Source of the DNA: a virus
Direction: 5' to 3' (one strand)
Virus record (IMG/VR): IMGVR_UViG_3300034109_000388
Location: 1-27,146 of that record
DNA length: 27,146 nucleotides
The translations under genes and the position numbers were made by a program. This document shows, piece after piece, positions 15,524-21,729 of the stretch; within the stretch, counting starts at the first letter, position 1; each line of letters starts with the position of its first letter. Under the pieces are notes generated by a model, which made no database searches, was not told the DNA's origin, and was given only the letters and a program-made list of their open reading frames with translations.

Positions 15524-16376
15524 CGTTTGCGTGCCTGTAACATGAGCCGAAACTGATCGGAGATTTTCTTGCTAACAACAGCCCTATCAAACATGTTCAC
15601 CGGGTCGCCATAGGGCGGCGCGCAATCCGGCTTTTCACTTCGCGCCAGTTGGTCTAAGTATGCCCGAGACATATGCCGCAAAATCGCGAATTCCCACGGC
15701 TGCAGATCGATCCCCAACCCACGAGCCCAAGCGTCAATCTCCCCCGCCGACAACGCCACATACCCATTAGGCGTCCCAGCGCACATCCCCAAATCAAGCC
15801 AATACGCAAGCAAATACTCCTCCCCATCGAGCGGAGGATACAGGGGCTTGCCGCCGCGGTCGAGGATGTCTTGGGCGCGGGTGCGCGGCTCGGATTTAGC
15901 CCCGGCCACAGCCGATCCGCGCGGCTCGCGTGGAACAGTGTTAAACCAAGCAACTTGCCGCGCATACAGCGTTAATCCTTCGCCGAGGGTTGTGTAAAAT
16001 TTGCCCAGTCGCCGATCGCCTTATTCACCTGCTCGGTGATAAAGCCGATGCCGGCGTCCATGTAGGCTTGCTTGAACATCTCGGTCCCGGTGAAATCCTT
16101 GTATACAAAATTGTTAAAAGACACAGTACACGCAGCGAGAAACTCCGCGTCTAATTCGCGTTGCTCGCCGTCTTTCATCTTCTTCCCGCCCTTTTTAACA
16201 AATTCCAATACAGCGCGATTCCTGACGCCTTGCGCACGCTGAAAAGGCCGCGAACCCGGCCCATACACCGTTATCGAGAGTGGATCGCCCGTATCATTCG
16301 CTAGCGGCTCCCCGTCCGGAGTTTCCAGCTCGATAATAGTGGTTTCATTAACAGCCAACTTCGATATATCAAACAT
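15520..16376 (-). CDS. Tail assembly chaperone, frameshifted long form (lambda gpGT-like)
   Basis: The second frame (15520-15909 and upstream) has no ATG; its only conventional start is a poorly placed GTG at 15909. The frame is open upstream without a stop through the end of the first chaperone gene, where it is exactly -1. Joining at the slippery heptamer A AAT TTT (15996-16002) gives a product of about 285 residues: 127 from the first frame, then 'YTTLGEGLTLYAARQVAWFN' and the second domain ('GEEYLLAYWLDLGMC', 'PWEFAILRHMSRAYLDQLA', 'VVSKKISDQFRLMLQA'). Its position before the tape-measure gene is that of lambda G/GT, whose long form links tail tube and tape measure during assembly. The frameshift is inferred from sequence and family precedent. 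Confidence 0.88.
15972..16376 (-). CDS. Tail assembly chaperone, short form (lambda gpG-like)
   Basis: A 134-residue protein starting MFDISKLAVNETTIIELETP, with 'GEPLANDTGDPLSITVYGPGS', a basic middle 'FVKKGGKKMKDGEQ', 'DFTGTEMFKQAYMDAGIGF' and 'NKAIGDWANF'. The ATG at 16376 has AAAGGA about 10 nt upstream. An in-frame ATG at 16487 overlaps the previous stop as TAATG and would add a 37-residue Pro/Arg-rich leader that does not resemble a domain, so I prefer 16376. The ribosome-binding site at 16376 lies in a hairpin stem (16388-16440). The short form is normally made in large excess over the frameshifted form and coats the tape measure protein. Confidence 0.88.
   Translation of the reverse strand: MFDISKLAVNETTIIELETPDGEPLANDTGDPLSITVYGPGSRPFQRAQGVRNRAVLEFVKKGGKKMKDGEQRELDAEFLAACTVSFNNFVYKDFTGTEMFKQAYMDAGIGFITEQVNKAIGDWANFTQPSAKD
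15996..16002 (-). other. Programmed -1 frameshift slippery site A AAT TTT
   Basis: In the short-form frame the codons read GCA AAT TTT ACA, forming X XXY YYZ = A AAT TTT. After a -1 slip both tRNAs re-pair (AAA, TTT) and decoding continues at TAC in the long-form frame. The short-form stop TAA follows at 15974-15972, 21 nt after the site. I do not see an unmistakable downstream pseudoknot by eye. Confidence 0.85.
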
Positions 16377-16387
16377 AACAATACAAT

Positions 16388-16440
16388 CCTTTCGCGGGTT
16401 TTTATTGCCCGTGCCCGGCGCCCGTTGACCCCGCGAAAGG
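16388..16440 (-). promoter_or_regulatory. RNA hairpin covering the ribosome-binding site of the tail chaperone gene
   Basis: On the minus strand CCTTTCGCGGG (16440-16430) and CCCGCGAAAGG (16398-16388) are perfect 11-bp complements around a 31-nt loop. The AAAGG of the second arm is the Shine-Dalgarno sequence of the ATG at 16376, so the folded RNA would hide it. The previous gene stops at 16487, 47 nt before the stem, so its ribosomes would not open the stem unless they restart at the overlapping ATG (TAATG at 16489-16485) and read the 37-codon leader. Confidence 0.6.
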
Positions 16441-16486
16441 TCAGGCGGACGACGGGTCGGTGCTCGGGGCGCCTCAGCGCGAGGCA

Positions 16487-16963
16487 TTAAGATGCGAGAG
16501 ATTCAACGATACCAACGCCAGCCGAATTCACCGTCAACTCGAGCGTACAGGTGGCAGTTGTGATCGAATCGACCGAACCAACATTCACCTTCCAGGTCAT
16601 CACCTTGGCGCGGAAATAATACTTGTCGCCATTTTGCGTCGTGACCTTGAATGAATAATCCGTATCAGCGAGCGCCGCGGCCTTCATGATAATTTGACCG
16701 GCATCGTCGGTGTCAAGCCCGAGTGTTAGGGCCATCGAGCCTTCGTTGAAGGAGCCTTTGAACTTTTGCGTGCCGCGGGTGCCAACTGGGTTGTGAGTCA
16801 CGAGCGCAAATTCGCGGCCGAACTCGCCCATGTCGGTGATTTCGCCGACGAGCGCCGGAGCCGGGGAGGCATTAAACAGCGTGTTATAGCCCGATGCGTC
16901 GAATGTCGCCGGAGCCGAGGATGTCACCCGGAGGGTGGAGCCAGCAGAGGTTGCTACAGTCAT
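16487..16963 (-). CDS. Major tail (tube) protein
   Basis: A 158-residue beta-rich protein: 'TVATSAGSTLRVTSSAPATF', 'ALVGEITDMGEFGREFALVTHN', 'GTRGTQKFKGSFNEGSMALTL', 'YSFKVTTQNGDKYYFRAKVMTW', 'ITTATCTLELTVNS'. The pattern of short beta strands, the 'GxKxTGSFN'-type loop and the place before the tail assembly chaperones identify it as a lambda gpV-like tube subunit that stacks as hexamers around the tape measure. AAGGAAA lies about 6-12 nt upstream of the ATG at 16963. Its stop overlaps an ATG (TAATG), which may matter for the chaperone gene. Confidence 0.92.
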   Translation of the reverse strand: MTVATSAGSTLRVTSSAPATFDASGYNTLFNASPAPALVGEITDMGEFGREFALVTHNPVGTRGTQKFKGSFNEGSMALTLGLDTDDAGQIIMKAAALADTDYSFKVTTQNGDKYYFRAKVMTWKVNVGSVDSITTATCTLELTVNSAGVGIVESLAS

Positions 16964-16988
16964 GGTTGTTTCCTTTTACAAAAAAGTT

Positions 16989-17387
16989 TCACTCATAGTA
17001 TCGGAGCACATAGTCAGCGGATTGCGTCCAGATTCCCAAATCATTATCCTTCTCCACAACCCCCGCAACGCCGAGCCTACAACTGATGATTGTTTTTCCG
17101 GCGATGACAATATTATGTCGGAAATCCAAAAGTGCGCGCAAAGCACTGTGAATGCTTTTTACGGTCGCAATATCTCGGGCTAGCGGATTCAACTGCACCC
17201 GCGCCACAGACTCTTGCCGCTCGGTGGCGTAATTTAAGTGTGGGGCCGGGGTATTGGTAACCACTTGATAAACGAGGGCCGGATAGGCGGTGTTCTGCGG
17301 CAACTGACTCAAGGCACGACGCGAACCGACGAGCGCCGTGATGGAGGCGTCGGAGAGCCAAGTTGATACGATTTGTTCTGCGCTCAT
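16989..17387 (-). CDS. Tail terminator / completion protein (DUF3168-like)
   Basis: A 132-residue protein with the features of the DUF3168 tail-terminator group: 'STWLSDASITALVGSRRALSQL', 'YPALVYQVVTN', 'ATERQESVARVQLNPLARDI', 'VKSIHSALRALLD' and 'GIWTQSADYVLRYYE'. Proteins of this type cap the head-proximal end of the tail tube and join it to the head. The ATG overlaps the stop of the gp10-like gene (ATGA, 17384-17387). Confidence 0.88.
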   Translation of the reverse strand: MSAEQIVSTWLSDASITALVGSRRALSQLPQNTAYPALVYQVVTNTPAPHLNYATERQESVARVQLNPLARDIATVKSIHSALRALLDFRHNIVIAGKTIISCRLGVAGVVEKDNDLGIWTQSADYVLRYYE

Positions 17388-17935
17388 GGCATGCTCCAGA
17401 TCTTTTGCGCCTCGGCAATAATCCTATCGTGAATATATTTCCGCATCGCCTCAATCGACTCTTTTTGATAGCCATCGAACGCCCGCCGCATATAGCCGAT
17501 TGGCCGAATGCCGGGGTGAATGGCGGAGGCCCGCGCGATCCGCGAGCCGGTGCGCGAGGGGAATGAGAGGGGCTTGCGCTTTTCGGTCGAGACTTTTCCC
17601 TTTTTCGTGGCGCCGATCTTATAGGGGCGGCGAACGCTTTTGCCACCGCCGACGTAATAAGACGCTGTCCCAAATTCGAGCATATGCGCGTAGAATGCCT
17701 TTGCGTCGCCGGCACGAACCTTTGCAATACCGACGCCGCGACGCACATCGGTCGAGGATTTGATCGAGCGGGCTAAATCCTTCTTATCCGACACAAAGTT
17801 GCGGGCCTCGTCCCGAAACACATTCACCCCCGCCCGCAAGCCGCCGCGCATAATGTTGCGCTCGAATCGCACAGGGAACTCTTGAAGGGCGGCGTACAAC
17901 TCGGATAGACCTTGCGCCTCAAACTCAAGTGCCAT
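17384..17935 (-). CDS. HK97 gp10-like head-tail joining protein
   Basis: A 183-residue protein with the signature of the HK97 gp10 family: 'LSELYAALQEFPVRFERNIMR', 'LRAGVNVFRDEARNFV' and 'FYAHMLEFGTASY' (the H-x2-EFGT motif). A basic loop follows ('KIGATKKGKVSTEKRKPLSF'), then 'HPGIRPIGYMRRAFDGYQ'. It acts at the head-tail connection, with the terminator encoded next. It overlaps the upstream head-closure gene by 11 nt. Confidence 0.92.
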   Translation of the reverse strand: MALEFEAQGLSELYAALQEFPVRFERNIMRGGLRAGVNVFRDEARNFVSDKKDLARSIKSSTDVRRGVGIAKVRAGDAKAFYAHMLEFGTASYYVGGGKSVRRPYKIGATKKGKVSTEKRKPLSFPSRTGSRIARASAIHPGIRPIGYMRRAFDGYQKESIEAMRKYIHDRIIAEAQKIWSMP

Positions 17936-18269
17936 CGATGGAGCCCTCGGTGCAATCGAACACTAGCTGCTTGTTGTCCTCGTCGGGATTGCTAACGGAG
18001 ATGATGTTAAATATCCTCGACCCATACAAAATCCTCCACGCATCCACCGTTTGCGGCGGGAGGAGCGCGGCGGAGTATCGCGTTGTGATTTTGTACAGCG
18101 ATTCAGAGTTGACAACGAGGGTTTGCATCGATTCCTTCGAGCGCAGCGCCCTGATATGTGCCCAGACGGTCGCAACCGTTACCCAGCTGTCTGTCGGTTG
18201 CCCATAGGCGTCGAGCGTAGAGCTGGGGCGCTGAATGGTGATGCGTTGATTGAGCCGTCCGATCCTCAT
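17925..18269 (-). CDS. Head closure / head-tail adaptor protein (SPP1 gp16-like)
   Basis: A 114-residue protein with the family opening 'MRIGRLNQRITIQRPSST' and 'AYGQPTDSWVTVATVWAHI', then 'SKESMQTLVVNSESLYKITTRY', 'WRILYGSRIFNIISVSNPDE' and 'LVFDCTE'. This is the small beta-barrel adaptor that binds below the connector ring to close the filled head. It lies 4 nt after the connector gene stop. Confidence 0.92.
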   Translation of the reverse strand: MRIGRLNQRITIQRPSSTLDAYGQPTDSWVTVATVWAHIRALRSKESMQTLVVNSESLYKITTRYSAALLPPQTVDAWRILYGSRIFNIISVSNPDEDNKQLVFDCTEGSIDGT

Positions 18270-18273
18270 CGCC

Positions 18274-18873
18274 CTACACGCCCATTTTGATTCGATAAGG
18301 CATCAATAAATACTCGGTCGCCATCGGTACTTCGGTCACGATATTAGCAACATTGATCGCTTCGCGGTTTTCATAAAGATGCCCGATCAACATTAACATT
18401 CCGCGCTGAATCGCCACCGGAACATTGTACATCGTCGGGCTTCCCGCATCCATCCCAGCCGACATCGTGATTGTGATCGCGTTCACGCGAGCCTTAGTTG
18501 CAGGCCACGGCTCGGTGGGTTGAAGCCGCGCGGGTCGATCATACGGATCAAGCAAGTATTTCGTAGACGAGAGGGTTTGTGTGGCGCCGTCCGGGTCGAT
18601 GTAGCTCACAGAGGTAATCGAGCGCACAGGCCATATCCCCAAATCGATCTCATCCTCCGGAAACTCGTCAAGCGTTAACAGATAAGTCTGCTCCACGAGC
18701 CCGAGGCCGGTGAAGGCCTCGGCGCTTTGTCGCGCGGCAGTGATCAGCGCCGTCACCAACGCATCATCAGGATGCGTCGGCGGCGATCCGCTCGTGTCCA
18801 ACCGGAGATGGAGCCGCGCTTGAGCCAGCGTGATCGGCTCGGCCGCGACATCGTTCAATGGAGTCAATTTCAT
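18274..18873 (-). CDS. Head-tail connector protein (HK97 gp6-like)
   Basis: A 199-residue protein with the gp6-type pattern: 'PITLAQARLHLRLDT', 'HPDDALVTALITAARQSAEAF', 'LVEQTYLLTLDEFPEDEIDL', 'WPVRSITSVSYIDPDG', 'AIQRGMLMLIGHLYENREA'. Alpha-helical N- and C-terminal parts flank a beta region. Such proteins form the 12- or 13-mer ring under the portal. It starts at an ATGA overlap with the glycosyltransferase gene (18870-18873), so it is co-translated with that gene. Confidence 0.92.
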   Translation of the reverse strand: MKLTPLNDVAAEPITLAQARLHLRLDTSGSPPTHPDDALVTALITAARQSAEAFTGLGLVEQTYLLTLDEFPEDEIDLGIWPVRSITSVSYIDPDGATQTLSSTKYLLDPYDRPARLQPTEPWPATKARVNAITITMSAGMDAGSPTMYNVPVAIQRGMLMLIGHLYENREAINVANIVTEVPMATEYLLMPYRIKMGV

Positions 18874-19580
18874 CTTTTATCCCTCAGCGCCGCGTATGCC
18901 TCCGCGGCTTTATCGCCAACCCACATCCGGAGTATTTCGCCCGAGGCATCCACATCGCCAACGAACCCACGATTATGCCCCGATCCGATCCCGGCTCGCC
19001 CTGGCAACCCTTTCATCCCAATAACCGATCGCCCATAGAATAGTCTGTGCGCGATGAATTTCTGATAAAGCAAAATGTCATAAAATGTTTCTTGCCTCGA
19101 GACAATCGCCCGGAACAACGCGAGCGCCGCCCCGCGCATCGCCGTCGAGCAAAGGCTAGCATGCTTTACATTGCCCATGTCGCGGTATCGCCTCGAGCCA
19201 ATGTGATAATAATGGGCGGAGATTTCACCTGCAAGCTCAAATAATCTCAGGTGCGCATCGACAATCTCAAGCCAACCCGGCGCATACCAATCATCATCCT
19301 CAATTATCACAACCCGCTCCGAGGCGTCGATTTGCTCGAGCGCGTGGCGAAGGTTTGCGCCTTGCGTATTTTCTCCCGGGCTCCAGTACGGACGGCGCCG
19401 ATGCACCTCGACAAACCACCCATCCCGACTCAACGAAACAACTTGTGGCTCAGCGCCATCGTCCACAATAACCCAACGCACAGGCCCGCGAAAGGTTTGC
19501 GCCGCCATCCACCTCTCGCATAATGCGAACGCCTCGGGCCTTGCGCCAGTTGTCGTCAGTAAGGTCACCCCCTCAGACAT
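18870..19580 (-). CDS. GT-A fold glycosyltransferase (family 2-like)
   Basis: A 236-residue protein. Residues 1-42 form the nucleotide-sugar-binding start of a GT-A fold ('VTLLTTTGARPEAFALCERW' then 'VRWVIVDDG', D40/D41). 'RVVIIEDDDWYAPGWLEI' carries the DxD-type metal/UDP site (D95-D97). Later are 'YHIGSRRYRDMGNVKHASLC' and 'IGMKGLPGRAGIGSGHN'. It has no membrane segments. The ATG at 19580 has an excellent GAGGAGG site 7 nt upstream; upstream in-frame starts were rejected. It sits inside the capsid/connector operon and overlaps the gene before it by 16 nt and the connector gene after it by 4 nt. Acceptor unknown; a virion protein is possible because the gene is late-expressed (inference). 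Confidence 0.88.
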   Translation of the reverse strand: MSEGVTLLTTTGARPEAFALCERWMAAQTFRGPVRWVIVDDGAEPQVVSLSRDGWFVEVHRRRPYWSPGENTQGANLRHALEQIDASERVVIIEDDDWYAPGWLEIVDAHLRLFELAGEISAHYYHIGSRRYRDMGNVKHASLCSTAMRGAALALFRAIVSRQETFYDILLYQKFIAHRLFYGRSVIGMKGLPGRAGIGSGHNRGFVGDVDASGEILRMWVGDKAAEAYAALRDKR

Positions 19581-20221
19581 TTGATCGCCTCCTCGAGCGA
19601 CATCCGCTCGAAACAATCCAATGCCGTTTCGCGGCTCGCATTAATTACCCGGACCCCCTCCCGCGTTAAATCCGCCGCGAGAGCAGGGAACTTTGCACGC
19701 CACATTTCGTAGGGCTGATGTTGGGTGAGGGTGGGAGGGTGCTGACCGAACCAATGCGCGTCGCCGCGCAACGACGGCCCACAATCAAACCCTAACAACA
19801 GGATTTGCGCCGCGCCCCATAAATAGGCGAGATTGATGGCTTGATAGCCGGAGTTGCCGCCTTGATGAATGACGTCGTGGAGCCCGAGCCCGGGCCGGTT
19901 TTCACTCCCGATCCGATTCAGGCCGAATCGCTTTGCTGCCCACTCGTCTTGGGTCCAGAGCTCACCTGCAAATCCGCTGAGACGGACCGTTTCGTAGTGG
20001 ACTTTCCACCACCCACCGTCGCACGCGTAGAGCGCGGCTGCGCTGGGGGCGAGCCGATAGGTGTCATTGATCGCGATTGTCGGTGAATCGGTTTGAGCGA
20101 TCCTTCGGCAATCTCCCTCGGTAAGACTGGGGCCGCTGGCGAGGATTGTGACAGTGCGCCCGCTCCAACGGCCAGCGGCGCGGTTTGCCTTGGGCTTATG
20201 ACGACTGTCGGCGAAGGGTTT
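19565..20221 (-). CDS. GPSL-motif protein (MptE/DUF115- or sialyltransferase-like fold), lacking a normal start codon
   Basis: The frame opens after TGA at 20257-20255. It encodes 'GRWSGRTVTILASGPSLTEG', 'TIAINDTYRLAPSAAALYAC', 'GGWWKVHYETVRLSG', 'GGNSGYQAINLAYLWGA', 'ILLLGFDCGP', 'GDAHWFGQHPP', 'YEMWRAKFPALAADLTREGV', 'INASRETALDCF'. The N-terminal GPSL and later 'SGYQAINLA...LGFD' resemble the DUF115/MptE and Campylobacter-type sialyltransferase fold. No ATG, GTG, TTG, CTG, ATT or ATA occurs between the frame opening and the GPSL motif. The frame is -1 to the gene starting at 20355 and meets it at A AAC CCT (20215-20221). A slip there would give a protein of about 263 residues. Alternatives are a frameshift mutation, a sequencing indel, or a rare start. 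The coding sequence looks real; its initiation is unresolved. Confidence 0.8.
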   Translation of the reverse strand, partial: KPFADSRHKPKANRAAGRWSGRTVTILASGPSLTEGDCRRIAQTDSPTIAINDTYRLAPSAAALYACDGGWWKVHYETVRLSGFAGELWTQDEWAAKRFGLNRIGSENRPGLGLHDVIHQGGNSGYQAINLAYLWGAAQILLLGFDCGPSLRGDAHWFGQHPPTLTQHQPYEMWRAKFPALAADLTREGVRVINASRETALDCFERMSLEEAIKCLRG

Positions 20222-20355
20222 ACAATTTCGATCAACCCCACAGATTCCAACTGATCAGCGAGCAACGCCGGTAGCCGCAAGCGTTGTTTCCTCGATACAC
20301 CGCCGATCCGCGTGTCACTAAAATGACACAGCGCAATCGCTTCAACAACTTCCAT
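19918..20355 (-). CDS. Small capsid-region protein with N-terminal conserved domain; tail overlaps the GPSL frame
   Basis: The ATG at 20355 has AAAGGA 8 nt upstream and overlaps the preceding small gene by 14 nt. The first 47 residues ('MEVVEAIALCHFSDTRIGG...LPALLADQLESVGLIEIVNP') form a small domain of the kind seen after phage major capsid genes. Beyond this the same frame runs another ~98 residues of Pro/Ser/Ala/Arg-rich sequence ('PLAVGAGALSQSSPAAPVLP') that overlaps the GPSL coding frame completely. Related phage proteins often do end in such a Ser/Pro-rich tail, so a product of up to 145 residues is possible. Alternatively the N-terminal part feeds the GPSL frame through a -1 frameshift at 20215-20221. 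No function known. Confidence 0.6.
   Translation of the reverse strand: MEVVEAIALCHFSDTRIGGVSRKQRLRLPALLADQLESVGLIEIVNPSPTVVISPRQTAPLAVGAGALSQSSPAAPVLPREIAEGSLKPIHRQSRSMTPIGSPPAQPRSTRATVGGGKSTTKRSVSADLQVSSGPKTSGQQSDSA
20215..20221 (-). other. Candidate -1 frameshift heptamer A AAC CCT
   Basis: In the frame of the gene starting at 20355 the codons read GTA AAC CCT TCG, giving X XXY YYZ = A AAC CCT. After a -1 slip the reading is AAA CCC TTC, which enters the GPSL frame. C-type slippery sites are usually weaker than A- or T-type ones in bacteria, so this is suggestive only. It is the point where the two frames can be joined without meeting a stop. Confidence 0.45.
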
Positions 20356-20530
20356 GATCTTTGTCCTTTCGCGGGGGCGCCGACTCGCCTTTGTAGGGCG
20401 AGGTGCGCCATTGAGCGTAGCAAAATGCCGCGCGTTGCGCCTCGTCCGGGAAATCTCGCCGAGCCTCTGCATCCGACATACATCGGCTCATGAACTCGGG
20501 TTGGCTTTCGGATGGACGGGGCGCTGGCAT
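20342..20530 (-). CDS. Small conserved phage protein, head region (62 aa)
   Basis: A 62-residue protein: 'MPAPRPSESQPEFMSRCMSD', 'EARRDFPDEAQRAAFCYAQW', then a basic Lys/Arg-rich tail. The 'SRCMxDxxxxxxFPDxxQRxAxCYxQW' pattern with two Cys is a recurrent motif of small phage proteins near HK97-type head genes; function unknown. The start at 20530 lies 4 nt after the capsid gene stop and has no strong ribosome-binding site, so reinitiation after capsid translation is likely. The end overlaps the next gene by 14 nt. Confidence 0.75.
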   Translation of the reverse strand: MPAPRPSESQPEFMSRCMSDAEARRDFPDEAQRAAFCYAQWRTSPYKGESAPPRKDKDHGSC

Positions 20531-20534
20531 GGCT

Positions 20535-21719
20535 TTAGAACGTGCCCTTGATAAATGCGGCTGGGCGGTACACGGTCAGTGCAAGCCGCTCCTCGGCGAG
20601 CAACGTGGCCATGTTTTTCTTGAAGTTGTCGCCATCCTCATACGAGATTTGAACGGCGGCATCCATCCGATCCCACACCTGAGCGCCCATCGAGAATGCA
20701 CCCACTAGGAATGTCCCGGAGGCAATCGAGTTTGTTGCAACAATGCGCTTGCCCCACAGCTGAGGTCCGGCCATCACCATGGGGTTAGCCATGATGTACG
20801 TGCCATCGGTCGCTTTCGTGAGCTCGATCGCTTCCCAATCAGCCGGGTTAATCACGATGGCATCCACCGGATACTCGCTCAGGGCGGCTTGCGTGATCGC
20901 CTTGCGCAGGGTGTCGATGTCGGTGTCGCCAGTGGCGCCGCGGTTATAGGCGGTGAAGTTGCCCGAGGTGAGCAAGCCGCTGATATTCCCCGAGGCCCCG
21001 GAGCCGTTGAGGAGTTGATCCTCCTCCTCGAGCTTCAGACCGTAGGTGAGGCGCCCGTTCACATAACTTTGCAGCTGAGGGGCATCGTCCAGGATCTGAC
21101 GGGAGACAGGGATAAAGTGAGCCAGCGTGACAACCGGAGCATTCGCCAACGTGAAAGTGATGCCGGACTCGGGCTTGGTCACATTCTCGCGGTTGGGCGA
21201 GGAGTACTGAGGACCGGCGTTGTTGGTGAATACATTCTCGCGCGTAAACTGCACGAGATTCGACGCCGTTTGCCCGGTTGGCATAAGGTCGCGGATGGTT
21301 AGAACGCGATTTGGGTTGGCGATAATGCCTGGAACGCGCATATCGGCCACGAGCGGCTGATTTTGCCCGGTGGCGTTAACGATAGCGGTCTTGACCTCGA
21401 TGCGAGCGAACTTGCTGCGGCCCTCGGCCATGTTTTTGAAGGACTCGGATTTGACGAACTGCTCGCCGACCGACTCTTGAGCGCGGGAGGAGGACTCGTG
21501 ACCTGCGGAAACTTTACGCTCCAGCTCGAGACACTTGTCGGTCAGCTCGGCCGCTTTGGTGCTGAGCTTTTCGATGGCGGATTTGGTTTCGCCTTCGATG
21601 CGCTTGGTGGATTCGATTTCGCCGTTGGCTTTCTCCATCCAAGTTTTTAATTCACGCGAGGATTCGAGGAGCCGCGATTGGGTGTCGGCGAGAGCTTTGA
21701 TTTCAGATAAGTCAGCCAT
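20535..21719 (-). CDS. Major capsid protein, HK97 gp5-like with N-terminal scaffolding (delta) domain
   Basis: 394 residues, close to HK97 gp5 (385). Residues 1-~110 are a charged coiled-coil delta domain serving as scaffold. The mature fold runs from ~111: 'PGIIANPNRVLTIRDLMPTG', 'FTRENVFTNNAG', 'TKPESGITFT', 'HFIPVSRQILDDAPQLQSYV', 'GLKLEEEDQLLNGSG', 'MGAQVWDRMDAAVQIS', 'DNFKKNMATLLAEERLAL', 'YRPAAFIKGTF'. Aligned by eye with HK97, K182, N369 and E376 match K169, N356 and E363, the isopeptide crosslinking residues. Cleavage probably falls near K110/T111. AGGA lies 8 nt upstream of the ATG, which is 10 nt after the protease stop. Confidence 0.97.
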   Translation of the reverse strand: MADLSEIKALADTQSRLLESSRELKTWMEKANGEIESTKRIEGETKSAIEKLSTKAAELTDKCLELERKVSAGHESSSRAQESVGEQFVKSESFKNMAEGRSKFARIEVKTAIVNATGQNQPLVADMRVPGIIANPNRVLTIRDLMPTGQTASNLVQFTRENVFTNNAGPQYSSPNRENVTKPESGITFTLANAPVVTLAHFIPVSRQILDDAPQLQSYVNGRLTYGLKLEEEDQLLNGSGASGNISGLLTSGNFTAYNRGATGDTDIDTLRKAITQAALSEYPVDAIVINPADWEAIELTKATDGTYIMANPMVMAGPQLWGKRIVATNSIASGTFLVGAFSMGAQVWDRMDAAVQISYEDGDNFKKNMATLLAEERLALTVYRPAAFIKGTF

Positions 21720-21729
21720 GATTTAGATC

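Noticed and set aside
15654-15965. 103-codon frame near the chaperone junction
   Set aside because: It lies in a third frame over the second chaperone domain, and its Trp/Cys/Arg-rich translation has no domain. The -1 frame explains the region better.
16377-16487. 37-residue N-terminal extension of the tail chaperone as part of the mature protein
   Set aside because: Pro/Arg-rich with no domain character, and a good start with its own ribosome-binding site exists at 16376. Retained only as a possible leader in the hairpin finding.
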